Positions 35,528-48,604 of a stretch of DNA of 64,000 nt are shown here, piece by piece. The number at the start of each line of letters is the position of its first letter. Positions within the stretch are counted from its first letter, which is position 1. The DNA comes from Bettongia penicillata ogilbyi. Its lineage: Eukaryota > Chordata > Mammalia > Diprotodontia > Potoroidae. The stretch spans positions 3,189,870-3,253,869 of the forward strand of contig JAJHZJ010000220.1 in the NCBI GenBank assembly GCA_023548195.1, given 5' to 3'. The notes beneath the pieces are model-generated. The model searched no databases, was not told where the DNA came from, and was given only the letters and a program-made list of their open reading frames with translations. The position numbers and the translations under genes were made by a program.

Positions 35528-36286
35528 GAGTGAAATGTACTGTATATTTTTAAATGAAGAGAAGTCTGAAGGAAGCAGAGATAAGCAAGATAGCTTTGAA
35601 ATTAATGTATTAAACATAACATATCTTTTAAAAATCAAACCCTTTAGAGTAGAGATTAATGGTGTTAAATATAATCTACCTTCTATATTCTTAGTACAAG
35701 GAAACATAAAATTTTAAAATATGAAAGTAAATGCATTAATAATGTATAATAACTAACATCAACATTAAGCATATGCAAATCTATGTGACTTCTTAAAAAT
35801 CACTTAAAAATCTGATATGTAAATTTATAAATTTGCCGACAATACTAGATACCACATTTACTGAGAGGAAAGATAGAATAATATAATATGATTTCTGGAA
35901 AAAATAAAATGTACTTTATTATTGATGCTTCTTTGTTTGTTTTGTTGTTGTAAACTAGGAGTCACTCCTGTAAGGAAGATACTGACCATCCTGAATGGAA
36001 GAAAGTATTCAAAGTTATAAATGAGGAATGAAATGACAAGGGATTGTCTGAAGAAATGAGTAGTGACTATTACCCAACTATAATCTGGTACTTACTGATG
36101 GAAGAGGAGAATTAACTCATGCATTAACTCACAGGATGTAGTGAGATGGTCTTATCACTTTACTCTGTTGGCACAAGCAAAAATGTTGCTCAAGGATATC
36201 CTAGTTTTTCAGAGTCCTTAATAGAGTGAACTAACCACTAAAGATTTATTACTTTGCTATTTATCAGTAAAAGTGATTTTTCAGGG
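35528..36286. other. AT-rich, no recognisable feature
   Basis: Unique-looking; short chance frames only. Confidence 0.5.
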
Positions 36287-38815
36287 TGGAGTCAAGATGG
36301 TGGAGTAGAAAGACACATATTCTCCAGTACTTCCCCCACAGCCCACAAAATACCTTTAAAAAATGACTCTCAACAAAGTCTCGAGCAGTAGAAACCATAG
36401 AACAGCAGAGTGAAAGAGGTTTCCAGCCAAAGGTAACCTAGAAGGCTGACAGGAAAGGTCTATCTCACAGAATACTGAGGCCTCCAGGGCAGAAATAGGC
36501 CTCCAGGGCAAAAACCCCAGCAAAGAGGTCCCAATGACCTCAACCCACAAGCAACAAAGAAAGTGCCAAAGGTCAGTGTGGGAGGGCTTTCCCAGCTGGG
36601 CAAGAGGGGAAGGGGCTCCTCCAGCAATAGTCCCAAGCAACAACAGGGGCTGCAGCAGATTTCAGGCAGCTATGATGTCCTGGAAGCAACCTGGATCCAT
36701 TGTTCAGGCAACTCAGCTTAAAGCCTCTGGTGGTATGGAGCAGCTGATTTAATTCTCAGCCCTGAGTGATGGCCCCTCCCCCACTCAAAGCCCAGAGGAC
36801 CTGAGCAGCCGAGTTGATTGTCTTGACAAAAAATTCAGAAGTCAAGTAACTGGCTGGGAAAATTCCCAAAAAAGTGAAAAAATTACAACCATAAAAGGTT
36901 GCTTTCTTGGTGAACAGGTATGTCTTCCTATAGTTTCAGATGAGGAAGAACAAGACTTACTGTCACAGGAAGTTAAGATCCCTGCCTACAGGTCCTCAAA
37001 AGGGAACTTAAATTGGGCTCAGGCCAAGGAAGAGCTTGAAAAACCAGCTAGCAGCTAGCTAAAGGAGAACCAACAAAATGCTGAGGAAAACAACACAAGA
37101 GGCTAACTCAATTGGAAAAAGAAGTCCGAAAAAGCCAATGAGGAGAAGGAGGCCTTAAAAAGCAGAATTAGTCAAATGGAAGAGAAGGTTCAAAAGCACA
37201 CTGAATAAAATAGTTCTTTGAAAGAAAATTTTGAAAAAATAGAAGATAATGTGAAACATCTCATTGGACAAACAACTGACCTGGAAAATAGATTCAGGAG
37301 AGACAATTTAAAACTTATGGGACTACCTGAAAGCCATGATCAAAGAAGGAGTCTACACATTTTCTTCCATGAAATTATCAAGGAAAACTCTTCTGATATT
37401 CTAGAACCAGAGGGCAAAATAATTATTGAAAGAATCCATTGATCATCTCCTGTAAGAGACCCAAACAGATAAGCTTGTGGGAATATTGTGACCAAATTTC
37501 AGAGTTCCCAGGTCAAGGAGAAAATACTACAATCAGCTGGAAAGAACCAATTCAAGTATTGTGGAAATACAATAAGGGTAACACAGGATCTGGTAGTTTC
37601 AACATTAAGGGATCAAAGGACTTGGAAGAGGATATTCCAGAAGTCAACAAAACTGGGATTAAAATAAAGAATCACTTACCCAGCAAAACTGAGAATAATA
37701 CTTCAAGGGAATAAATGGTTTTTCAGTGATGTAGAGGACTTTTAAGCATTCATGATGAAAAGACCAGAACTGAAAAGAAAATTTGACTTTCAAATACAAG
37801 AATCAAGAGAAGCCTGAAAAGGTAAACAGGAAAGATAAATCATAAGAGATTTTCTAAAGCTGAACTGTTTACATTCCTACACAGAAAGAAAATATGAATA
37901 ACTCCTGAGACTTTTCTCAGTATTTGAGTAGGTATTTGATTGTACATACAAAGACACACATATGCTCACATACATATGGACAGAGAGAACAGGCTGTTTT
38001 GAATCAGAAGAGAAGATATCTACAAAAAAAAAAATAAGTAAAATAAAAATTAAGGCATGAGGGAGAAAATACTAGGAGGAGAAAGGGAGAAATGGAATGG
38101 AGTAGGCTGTAACTCAGAAAAGAGATAAAGCAAATCTTCTTCAGTGGAGAAGAAAATGGAGGACAGGGGGAAATGGAAGGTATTCTCTCCACATATGCCT
38201 TAAGGGGGGAATAACATGCTCATTAAATTTGGTATGAAAAACTGTCTTATACTACAGGAAAGTAGGGGAGGAGGTGACAAGTGGGGTGAGGGGAATGATG
38301 GATGGGAAGGAAAATGGGAGAAAGGAGTAACTAGAAATAAACAGTTTTGGGAAAGGACAAGGTCAAATGAGGGAAGAAAAAATAAAGTAGGATAGAGTAA
38401 GATAAAGGATAACATAGTTAGTATTATGCAACATGATTATTGTGGAAATCTTTTGCAAAACGACACATATTTAGTCTGTATTAAATTGTTTGCCTTCTCA
38501 GCGGGGATATGTAGGGAGGTAGGGAGGGAGGGAGAGAAGTTGGAATTCAAAGTATTAGAAACGAATTTTGAGAATAATTATTTCATATAATTGGGAAATA
38601 AGAAATTTATAGAAATTTATCTTGGCCTATAAGAAAAGAGAGAAGATGGGGATAAGGGAAGTGTGGGGGTGATAGAAGGGAGGCCTCATTGAGGGAAGGG
38701 GTAATCAGAATGCAAGGTGTTGGGGGGTTGGAGGAGGGGAGAGATGGGGAGAAAATTTGGACATTTCACAAAGTGATGTAAAAATAATTAGTATTAAAAC
38801 AATTGATTGAATTAT
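36287..38815 (+). mobile_element. HAL1-like element (copy c), near full length
   Basis: The 5' end is 'ggtggagtcaagatggtgga'. A 5' UTR runs to about 36861, then decayed ORF1 to 37817, then the purine-rich 3' region with 'gttggaggaggggagagatg' and a loose 'aaaataattagtattaaaac' tail. Again there is no ORF2. The initiator corresponding to 17236 is ATT here (near 36862). Confidence 0.8.
36862..37817 (+). pseudogene. HAL1 ORF1 (copy c), start codon lost
   Basis: The RNA-binding half is best preserved at 37218-37442 ('ENFEKIEDNVKHLIGQTTDL', then 'ENRFRRDNLKLMGLPES', 'EIIKENSSDILEPEGKIII'). A TGA at the His-Ser position then breaks the frame, and the C-terminal half continues in another frame ('KENTTISWKEPIQVLWKY'-type misreading). 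The natural stop is TGA at 37815-37817, just before 'aaaggtaaacagg'. Confidence 0.78.
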
Positions 38816-39794
38816 TTCCTGAGACTAAATCAGAGACATCCTTAGTTTGGGGAAAAGAATGTTAGTCTAGGTTTCCTAGAGGCACGTAACTTTGGATAAA
38901 ATTTGACATTGATGGAAAAGTTAAGGTTTTTATGCTAAATTTGATTTTATGGTTGTTATTTAATCTGGAACTAGAACATGTATGGAAAGGCATGTAAGTA
39001 ATTTAAGACTTGCCTCAAAAAATGTTCATTAGCTAATGTGAAATTATAATCATATCTGAAACCTGGTTACTGGAACTTTCTGTTTTAAGATGCTGTGGGA
39101 CTGTTAACTGACTGTTCTTCTGAGTCCAACTCCAGGTATGGATAGCAAGAAAGGTAGTCTGAGCCTCCAATCCATGATGCCGGTAAGCCTGTGAGATGCT
39201 GGTATGAATTGAAAAAGGTGATCTCATGGGAAGGGTGGGACAGCAGCTGTTCAGCCTGGGCTGAGGTAGGATTGTCCTGACTCAATATCCCCACAGACAC
39301 GTGGCAGAGTTTAAGCCTTATTGAATGCAAGTTGACAATCTACTCTTGCCTGGAATTGACATGAAGTTGGGGAGATATTGTTTCCCTGCAATGTCCCTAC
39401 TCTTAGTGGCAATTTGATATAATTAAAAAGTTTGTAAGCTTAATACAAGATCTATTAAATTATAGATTGTTGGTAGGAAAACATCCTAGGTTAAGTCTAA
39501 AATTAAGCTATTAGACTTATGATTTAGACCAACAACAATTTAGGGTCCTTTACTTCTTAGTGACAGTGTGGAGACAATTAGGTCAAGGTCTTATGAAGTT
39601 AGCATACATAGCTATTATTTGTTTCTCGGTTGGTTAATGTTAAAAAAAAAAATTGCTGTCTATATTGTAAATGCTTTAAAAGAAGTATCACCTGACCAAA
39701 AGTTGGAATTGTTTTATGCCAAATGACCTGTGTTAAAAAATGAAAAAAAAAGTAATTTTTCTGAAAAAAATCTTTAATTTATTGCATTCTTAAG
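38816..39794. other. No recognisable feature
   Basis: AT-rich. A more GC-balanced part at 39080-39370 has two overlapping antisense frames (64 and 81 codons) with no domain. I cannot name it; an LTR fragment is possible. Confidence 0.45.
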
Positions 39795-41262
39795 TGACAC
39801 TTTTGTAACCTCTGACACCATCAATCACCCACTTCTCCTTGATATTCCCTTATGTATAGTTGTTAATGAAAATACTCTTTCCGATTCTCCTCCCACCTAT
39901 CTCACTAACCTTTTATCCTCTTTATTGTGTCTTCATCCAGATTACTTCCCCTAACAATAGGTTTCTCTGAAGGCTCTGCACTCTGGGCTCTCTTTATGTT
40001 TTTGTCTAAACTTCTTCACTTTTTGATCTCATCATCTCATGTGGTGTCAATGATCATCTCTAATCAGATAATTCTTAGATCTTAGGTAACTTCCTCAGTA
40101 CTAACTTTTCTCCTCATCTCTACTCCCATATATATCTCCAACAGCCTATTAAGGATCTCAAACTAAATGTCCTTTAGACATCTTAACTCCATCCCATCTT
40201 AAATAGAATTCAGTATTTTTTGCCAAGCTTCCCATTATTCTAACTTCTCTATTATCATTAAGGGCACCATCATGCTCCCCATCTCCTGGGCTCAATACCT
40301 ACATGCCATTCTTGACTTCTTGTTTTCTGCCTCCCCCACATTCAATTAACAAGGACAATTCTAATTAAATCATAAACATTCGCATGGTGTTTACTGTAGA
40401 CCAGAAAGAATACTACATATTTTACAATTGTACTATTTGATTCTCAAAGCAACTCTGAGAAGTAGATATAATAACCCTAATTTTAAAGATCATTCTGAAA
40501 ATCAAGAAATTGAGAAAAAAGAGAGATAAATGACTTTCCAGAATTACACAGTTAGTTAAGTGTCTGAAGCTATATTTGACCTCAGGTCTGTCCTAATTTC
40601 AGTATTAGCACTGTATCTGCTATGCTACTTAGTTGCCAATTATATCCAATTAGTTGTCAATTCTTGTCATTTCTACCTTCATGGTAAAAGCCCTTTCATT
40701 TTACCTACTCACATTTCCCCCCTTCTTTCTTGTGATAGTTCTACTAACATGGTGAATGGCCTCATTTCATACATGGACTATTGTAATAGCCTTCTCATTA
40801 GTTTCCATGACTAGTTTCCATGTACTCCAGGCCATTATCTGCTCAGCACTTGAATTCTTCCTAAAGTACAGATATGGCCATCTCCCTCTCCTATTCAGTA
40901 AACACAGTGGTTCTACCTATTGCTTCCTGTATCAAATATGAAGTCATCTGCTTGACTTTTAAAACTGCTCAGAATCTGGCCTCTTTCAGCCTTTCTGGTG
41001 TTTCTACACCTCACCACTCTACACATACTCTGTGATCTAATGACACTACTGTCCTTGCTATTCTTGTACTTACTTTGTCCAAGTTTTATCTTGCATTTAT
41101 TTTGTCCGTATATAGTTATTTGCATGCTATCTCCCCTATTAGACTATCAGTTTCTTGAGTGCAGGAAATAATTTCTTTGCATTTCTTTGTATTCTTAGCA
41201 CTTAGCCTAGTGATTGACACTTAGCAGGATCTTACTAATGGTAGTTGATTTGATTTGATTTC
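39795..41262 (+). mobile_element. L2 LINE, sense strand, ORF and 3' end remnants
   Basis: 'ccacttctccttgatattcc', 'gctctgcactctgggctctc', 'acatcttaactccatcccat' and 'gggcaccatcatgctcccca' follow the order of the L2 reverse transcriptase region. The end 'tcttagcacttagcctagtg', then 'attgacacttagcaggatct' is the L2 3' terminus. Frames of 84, 61 and 70 codons here are chance pieces of the decayed element. Confidence 0.78.
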
Positions 41263-42212
41263 ACATATTTAATAAGTATGGGAGGAAGAATTTCAACTCA
41301 TTTATTCATAACACCAAATCCAATCATCAATGCATTTTCATATTGCCTTTCAAAGGAAATTTGAATTTATCAGGAACATTTGGATTATTTTCTTAATCAT
41401 ACTGTATATGAGCAACTTATTAATGCATTTTTTCCTTTCTAGAACAAGGAAGAGAGATTTAATAATAAGCATGTATCTCTGCTATGAGACAGATTGATAT
41501 TTCCTCCTGTTAACATATTTTCAAAACATCTTTACACAGATCCCCCTGTATAATCATATGGATTTGATAAGTTGTATTCTACTATCATTCCTCACTCTTA
41601 ATGGTTATTAGCTCTGTTTCTTAGACTTTTGTGTTTTATGGATTTTAACCCTACAACATCAGGAGAAAAAAATATTTGTTGCATCAATGAAATATTCACA
41701 ATGCCCACAGCAATCATGAATATCTTGGTGCATTTCCGAATTGTCAAATACAACAGACTCTCCATATGAAAGGTAGAACTAAAACAATTATTCAGACATC
41801 AGAAAACGAAATCCATCATTCTATCAAAAATCTGCACCCAATAACGATGCAGATAACAACTCCATCCCTAAACCTTCCCCCTTTTAGGCTACCCACAAAC
41901 CAGTTCCATTGAAAAAATCACAAGCACGAACCCTTAAACAAAATCACAAACAAGCTCTTTCACTCATGCTTGCCAGCTGCCTGCTTGCCTGCATCCTTCC
42001 TCATTCTGACTATACTCCGATCGATTTTCTCTCAGCTCTGTTCTAGCTCTACCTCTTCTTGTTCCACCCTTCCTGTTCCACCCTTTCAGCAAACTCCTCC
42101 CACCAGAGGCTCCATGTGACTTAGACTTCCATGTGACACAATGAGGTCACATGTACCTATTAATGAACGGGAAAGATCTTCAAATTTAAATTATCATTAC
42201 AGTACTATACAT
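41263..42212. other. No recognisable feature
   Basis: AT-rich unique-looking sequence. Confidence 0.5.

Positions 42213-42265
<53 letters not shown>
42213..42265. repeat. (GATA)n microsatellite
   Basis: About 13 uninterrupted 'gata' units, not inside a recognisable L1/HAL1 element. Confidence 0.95.
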
Positions 42266-43559
42266 AAGGTATTGATTCATATATGTATAAATATTTTATA
42301 GGTATGTGTGTGTATTTACATGTACATATATGTTGTCCAATGGATTGCTTTGTATATGTGGTTCTTACTGGCACATATCCAGTTCAGGCTGGATTTTGGG
42401 ATGAAATGAGACACTCATAAATCCTTCAAGCAAAGAAAGATTACTTTGACATTCAGAGAAAGAATATTCAATAAAAATATAATGTTAGTTTCCTTCCTTG
42501 GATATAGGCTCCAGTACATCATAACTATATTGCAAATCAAATGATATTAGATAGTGAATGTTAGACTTTTCATTCCTCTTAACCCAGAAGCAGAATCAGA
42601 GGAGTAGCCCTCAAGGAACACAGAACTAAAGTTAGATCAGTAAAATACTAGTCATACTACAAATTGCATACCAAAATACAAACAAGAACCACTCTTTCTT
42701 CATTATCTTTCTATATGTAGCTTAGGCCCAAATCTCTTATATGATTTTGAATCTCACTTAAGGAGTTTCCTGAAATGTTTCTGTGCTTGATGTAATTATC
42801 AGAACACTTTAGATATCTCATTATATGTAGGCTATCCCTTTCTACCTTGGGCTTCTGGGAGTTGTTTTAAGTGTCTTGGAGGCATACAATAGATGTTTTG
42901 GAAGACTTCTGATAAACTATCATATTTTCTTGTTTTATTCCTCATGTTATTTTAAGGATAAGATAATCATTGAGCATCTTTTGTCATCTCTTTAATGGAA
43001 TATTATATACTTTTGGCATGTGAATGGGTGTCATTTCCTCCGAGGAGTGTATTTAAAGTAGAGTTTAGCTCTACAAAATCAAATTCTTGAGAGTAAACAA
43101 ATATCTTTCTTATTGATCAACTAATGATACAATAATAAAGATATGTGTGGTTTGCTGTGGGCTGTTGTGAGTGAAATCCACCATTCTTCTTCTTTGTATA
43201 CAAACAGGTTTATATTCTGAAAACAATGGTCTTGACTTGTATTTCTTCCTGGCTGACAAGGAAATAAAGGGACTTCTTGGCCTCTTTTCCCCCTTTTTTG
43301 TTGTTTATTTGTTTGCTTTTAGCCTCTTTTTGTTCTGAAGTGAGAAGAAAGAAGTAGGCTTAGTAAACCTCCACATATATTAACTTAGCCAGGATAGAGT
43401 ATTAAATATTTTCTAAGAATAAATTCTCATTGGCTAGACCATTCCAAGAATGCCTTATTTTCTTACACTGGGGACTCCCCTATTTACCAACACACTTAGC
43501 TAAATTGTTCTTCAAAACAAATAAAATATAATTAATGTTTCACTTAATTTCAGTTCTAG
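42266..43559. other. No recognisable feature
   Basis: AT-rich unique-looking sequence, no coding frame. Confidence 0.5.
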
Positions 43560-43714
43560 AGATAGAGAAAAGATGGCAAATAAAAGACAGCAATTCCTAT
43601 AAGCCCTCCATAGAATCCCTCCAATCACCTTAAAATAAAGCTATAAAGAGAGGCAGAGCCAAGGACAAAGAGTAAAGGCAGGGACTCACCTGAGCTTTCC
43701 TCCAAACCTCTCCA

Positions 43715-43821
43715 CTTCAGTTTTGATGTGTGTGACCTGATTGATTTGTCTCTACTTCTCTTTATTTTCAATTTTTTTGTTTATGTTCTTCCATGGCCAG
43801 AGACCTATTCAAATTATTTTT
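43715..43821. repeat. Inverted repeat, left arm (107 bp)
   Basis: Reverse complement of 44803-44909 with one mismatch by my reading (tttatgttc here against the complement of gaacacaaa). It starts 'cttcagttttgatgtgtgtg'. Confidence 0.92.
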
Positions 43822-44802
43822 AAATAATTAAACCTTTTAAAATGACTTTAACCAAATGATAGAGCAGCAGTCCCCACCAAAAATGGAGTGAAACCAATTT
43901 CCAGCTCAAGACAACTTAGAAGATCAGTGGGAATGGTCTGTTGCACCAGGGTGAGAGAGGAGCACAGTCCAGTACAGGGCACACCAATACAAGCTGGACT
44001 TGAGTAAACTCACAGCACATCTTGAGGAGAGTGAATAAGTGGCAGCAGTGGCAGTTTCCAGATTTTTTCACAAACAAATTCTAAAAACAAATTTAGGTCA
44101 ACAGGAAAGTTCTATCTATCACAACTAGATGAGAGCAGAGTGCAATCTGAAGGTCATGTCAGAGCAACTCCAATCTCACCAAACCAGGAATGGGCATTGG
44201 GAGCCACAAAATTAGCAGTACCAGTGGAAGCTACAAGATATCTATGTCCACAGATGGAAAGGGGGTTGAAAATCTAATGAGAAGGAGATAACGGATCTTT
44301 TTTGCTAGCACTGAGCAGGACTCTGTTGCTTTGCCCTTACTCAGATCCAGGTGGCGGTCATGGGTGGCACCCCAGGGCAAGAAGGAGCACTAGAAAATCA
44401 GAGGTTCTAACTCTAGTGGAGGGGACCCTCCTCAGAGATACAGAGCAAGAAAAGTTCTTGTGGTCACTCACAGACCAGAGAATAGACCAAAAGAGAAATG
44501 AGCACCTCTCTTTAGATTATATTGTATTAAAAGAACTGAAAACATACAGGTCCTTATAAGTATCTCTGAAACCAGATTCACAAAACCCCTGAAGCTTAGA
44601 AAAGTGCATCCTACATACTTGAAGCAGAGCTCCACTTTAACAAAGATTAAAAGTAATATGGTAATAATATGGAGAAATGAGCAAACAACAACTAAAAAAC
44701 CCAAAAAAACCCCTACAACTTGAAAATTTTTATGGTGACAAGAAATATGAAAACACATACTCAGAAGACAACAAAGTCTAAGATCCTATATCCAAAGCCT
44801 TC

Positions 44803-44909
44803 AAAAATAATTTGAATAGGTCTCTGGCCATGGAAGAACACAAACAAAAAAATTGAAAATAAAGAGAAGTAGAGACAAATCAATCAGGTCACACACATCA
44901 AAACTGAAG
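44803..44909. repeat. Inverted repeat, right arm (107 bp)
   Basis: Ends 'cacacacatcaaaactgaag'. Its first part is L1 ORF1-like and its last 30 or so bases look like flanking sequence. Confidence 0.92.
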
Positions 44910-46087
44910 CACATCTATGCATACATACTTAATTCTATGATACAAGATTATTGGGTAGTGATAATCTCAAAGTGGTTGTCATGTCTGACATATTTATTTT
45001 GAATTGTGAAGTTCTATGAATAACTCAGTTAATACTGATGATATTTTAGCCTAGACTGTACCAAAACTATGATAAAGGCCTACTGAATACTGTATCTCAG
45101 CATGTTACAATTTCTTTGTTAGAGGCATTTTTAATTTATTTCTATTGATATTTTGAATCATTACCAAGCACACTTTTGTTGGCTAAGAATTAAAGGCTAG
45201 GAGTTTTATTTACTTTGGACTCTTTGTCATACTAGGAAGGATTTTTTTTTTTTTAAATGTCAGTGTTCTCTATTCTACTGTAATTCAAGGTGCAGGAAAG
45301 AATCTTTATCCCACTCAGGATGCTACAGACCTTGTTAGAAAATATCTACTAAAATATTAAAATGTTTCAAGAGATGGATTTTCTGTAAGATAAAAGCATG
45401 TTGCAGTGAGATTAGGATAAAGGAAAATCTTTCTCATTTACTCAGCCACAGAATAAAGTTGAATGAAGACGATAAGTCATGAAGAAAAATAAGTGATGGC
45501 TGAGGAGGGATATCTCATGGTGTTCTACCCTTTTGTTTGGACTTACATAATGTTTATAATATCATTGTTTTGCTTAAAATTCATTGTCTAGAAAATGAGA
45601 CTGAGAGTCCTAAACAAAATCTGACTTTGATTTTTTGTTTCCTAGCTACTTTGTTGCATATACTGGTTCATAAGAGTTTATGAATCAAGGAACTGTAGAT
45701 AATCCTACATGGAAGGCTAACAGGATTGAGAAATTAACCCTCTTTGATACTTTCAGAATCTCAAATTCATGTCATAGTCGAAGATGATCAGTTGAAAAAA
45801 AATTATGTGACAAGTTCTGAAAAGAATCTTCTCTGCTTAAATATATTTAAATCTCTGTTTAAAATATAACTATGCTATTCTTACTTGCATTGATCACAAT
45901 TCCTGCTGTCTCCTGTCACCACACCATTCTGTGTTTGAGACAAACAGACCTTTTTATTCTTCTTTATATAAAATATTCTTTCTGCCCTCACTTCTGCATT
46001 TTCATTAATGTCTGGTAAGTACATTTTTCTTGCCTTTGCTTGTGTATACATGTGACATATTTTTTGTTCATCTTGAACTTGAATACA
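44910..46087. other. No recognisable feature
   Basis: AT-rich. A 76-codon antisense frame at 45881-46111 has no domain and overlaps the LINE 3' end. Confidence 0.5.
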
Positions 46088-46884
46088 TTTGTTGTCGTCC
46101 TTCATTCTCAAAGAGGATCAAAATGACATCACTACATTAAATTCAAGTTACAATGTATTTGACTATGACTGATCAGACTAATAAGAGCTCCAAAGGTTCT
46201 ATCATAGGTGGGGCACAAAGAGTTTGTTTGAATATTTGGGAAGAATTATCTAAATTTGTGTATTTCATGTTTCTTTTGGGCGAGGTCAATTCTATTTTGT
46301 TCATAAACCACAGTACTTTTGTTGAGGAGGACATGCTCTGTTGGGTAATCCAGTGCCAGTGTCTCCCATGTCACACAATTAATTCCAAATTTCTTTACAG
46401 AGACTTAGAGAGTGTGCTTGCATAGCTTCTTTTGACCACCATGTGAATCTTTGCCCTGTGTGAGTTCTCCATAAATCACTTTTTTAGGAAAATGTAAGTT
46501 TGGCATTCAAAAATTGGCCCACCAATCATAGTTGTACTCTCTACACTACAGTTTAAATGCTTGGTAGTCTCATTTGAGAAGGTATCTCAGTGTGCTGTAT
46601 CTCATCCTGCCAGGTGATCTTAGAAATCTTCAAAGAAAATTCACATGGAAGCAATTCAGTTTCCTGATTTAGCTCTGATATATTGTTCAAGTTTCACAGG
46701 CATACAACAATGATGTCAGCACAATGGCTATGTAGACCTTCAGTTTGGTAGTTAATGTAATGCCTCTTCTCTCTCACACTTTCCTTTGGAGCCTCCCAAA
46801 CACTAAGGTACTTCTGACAATTTTTGTATCAGTCTCATTATCAGTGTGTACATCCCTACAAAGTAACTGCCATTTTAAGTGAAC

Positions 46885-48046
46885 TTATCTGCAACATTCA
46901 AAACTTCTCCATTTGCTGTAATCAATAGTTCCATATAAGTATGCAGTGGTGCTGGAGTACCTGTGTTTTTTGGTGTTAATTGTTAGGCCAAAATTTGCAC
47001 AAGCAGCAGAGAAACGATTTGTGCTTTGCTGCATCTCAGGTTCATAGGGTTCATTGAGTGTGCAACTGTCTGTGAACACTCTCTCCATTTTGATCTTGGT
47101 TTGTAATCTTTCCAAGTTGAATAATTTATCATCAGTGCAGTTGATGACCTTGATACTGTGTTCATCCTCAATGAAAGCATTTGACAACATAGCTGAAAAC
47201 ATCATACTAAAAAGCATGGGAACAAGCACAGAGTTGCTTTACTCCATTGGTGACTGGAAAAGCATGAGAGAATCATCCATCATCCAGAAACTGGGCAAGC
47301 ATGCTATCATGAAATTGACATGCAATACAATACCCTCCTCTTGCCATGTAATCTAGAGAATTTCTGTCAGCTTTTGTATGGGTAATGGACCCTACTCCCC
47401 AGTTTCCCACGCATACCTTGTAAATCTCCGCTGAAATTGAATTAGCATATGTTGCTTTGACACAAAAAAAGGAGTCAATGACATTCAAAACCCATTCCTT
47501 GGTTTGAACTTCAGTAGGGAGGGATTAGCCTCAATATGAACTAACTGACTATTGACTACAGCATTGATTGGTCTGTTGAGAACACAGTGGAAGTATTCAG
47601 GCCATTTCTCTAGGAACAAGTCCTATCATTAATCAATGTGGTTTTATCAGCACTGAGTAGTTGAGATACACCATAGGTCTTTAGCCAATAAATAACCTTC
47701 AAGTGATGATAAAAGAACTTTGGATTCTTACCATCAGCTTAAAACTGAATTTCATCTACCTTCTTACTGAATCAAGAGCCCTGTATCTCCCTAACCTTCA
47801 CTTTACTTTTGATGGAATTAAATGCTGCCTTCTTAGAGATGGGAGCACTATCCTGCTGTTAAACTCTGTGGAGTTCTTTTTTTCACTGATCAGTTTTTCA
47901 ATTTCCCTATCATTTTCATTAAACCAGTATTGATATTTGCAAGTTTTCTTGCCAAGATGAACAAATACAGTGTACCCCATATCTTTGAAATACAGTGTAC
48001 CCCATATCTTTGAAATCCATCCACTCCTTTTCTGCTCCACTGTCAT
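46885..48046 (-). pseudogene. Retrotransposon reverse transcriptase remnants
   Basis: The linker motif 'YWFNENDREIEKLISEKK' appears at 47900-47960. RT palm blocks follow: 'CQFHDSMLAQFLDDG' (about 47273-47320), 'MLVPMLFSMMFSAMLSNAF' (47229-47170) and 'STNRFSAACANFGLTINTKK' (about 47030-46970). The catalytic box expected as F/Y-A-D-D reads 'FTDSCTLN', so it has lost its second Asp. A 25-base tandem duplication at 47966-48015 also shifts the frame. Confidence 0.8.
47966..48015. repeat. Perfect 25-bp tandem duplication
   Basis: 'tacagtgtaccccatatctt' plus 'tgaaa' is repeated twice without change, inside the dead LINE. Confidence 0.95.
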
Positions 48047-48391
48047 CTACTGTTCCTTGGCTCAAATTTCCCTCCAAGTTAAGAACTACTATTCCTGCTC
48101 AGAGAAGTGCTCTAATCTCTTGACATTAATTCTTCTGGCAGTCATTTTGCCTTGGGGCCACCACTTTTGTTTAATGTAAATATTTAGCTTGGAGTGGATG
48201 TCTATAATTAGTCCATCACTCCGCACCACACTTTGCCTTCCTTATGCTCCCATCCTCTCTGTCTCTTTTCCTTATAATTACATAGTCTATTAAATGTCAA
48301 TGTTTGCTGGTATGTTGCATTCAAGAAATCTTAGTATGTTTAAATAAATGGAAGACAATGTTGGTTTCATGAGATGTCCAAGTCTTCAGTA

Positions 48392-48604
48392 CTAATTGAC
48401 CATTGCTGTTGCTGTTTTCAACTCCATTTCTCCCAAGAACTCCCTGCAAGTCTGGTAGTATGAGCCTATTCTAGAATTGAAGTCACCCAGAATTCCAATC
48501 TTGACCTCACCAGAGTTCATCATGGTGGAAGCATAGGCACTGATGATTACAGCATGGCATTTTCCTTCAAGTAGCAAACTCAATGTCATAAGTGTGTCAT
48601 TCAT
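48392..48604 (-). pseudogene. Retrotransposon endonuclease remnant
   Basis: An open stretch reads 'NDTLMTLSLLLEGKCHAVII' then 'SAYASTMMNS', followed by 'ILGDFNSRIGSYYQTCRE'. These match the APE-type endonuclease blocks SAYAPT and GDFNARVG (catalytic Asp of GDFN kept; Pro of SAYAP lost). Confidence 0.78.

Larger units (their letters stand above)
43560..44909 (+). mobile_element. L1/HAL1 5' part with internal inverted duplication
   Basis: 'agaaaagatggcaaataaaa' resembles the L1-family 5' end. After an inserted block, 'aaaatgactttaaccaaatg' and 'cagctcaagacaacttagaa' continue the 5' UTR. 'ggccatggaagaacacaaac' begins the coiled-coil part of ORF1. L1 homology ends near 44875, and the 3' portion is absent. 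The block at 43715-43821 is an inverted copy of 44803-44909. Confidence 0.65.
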
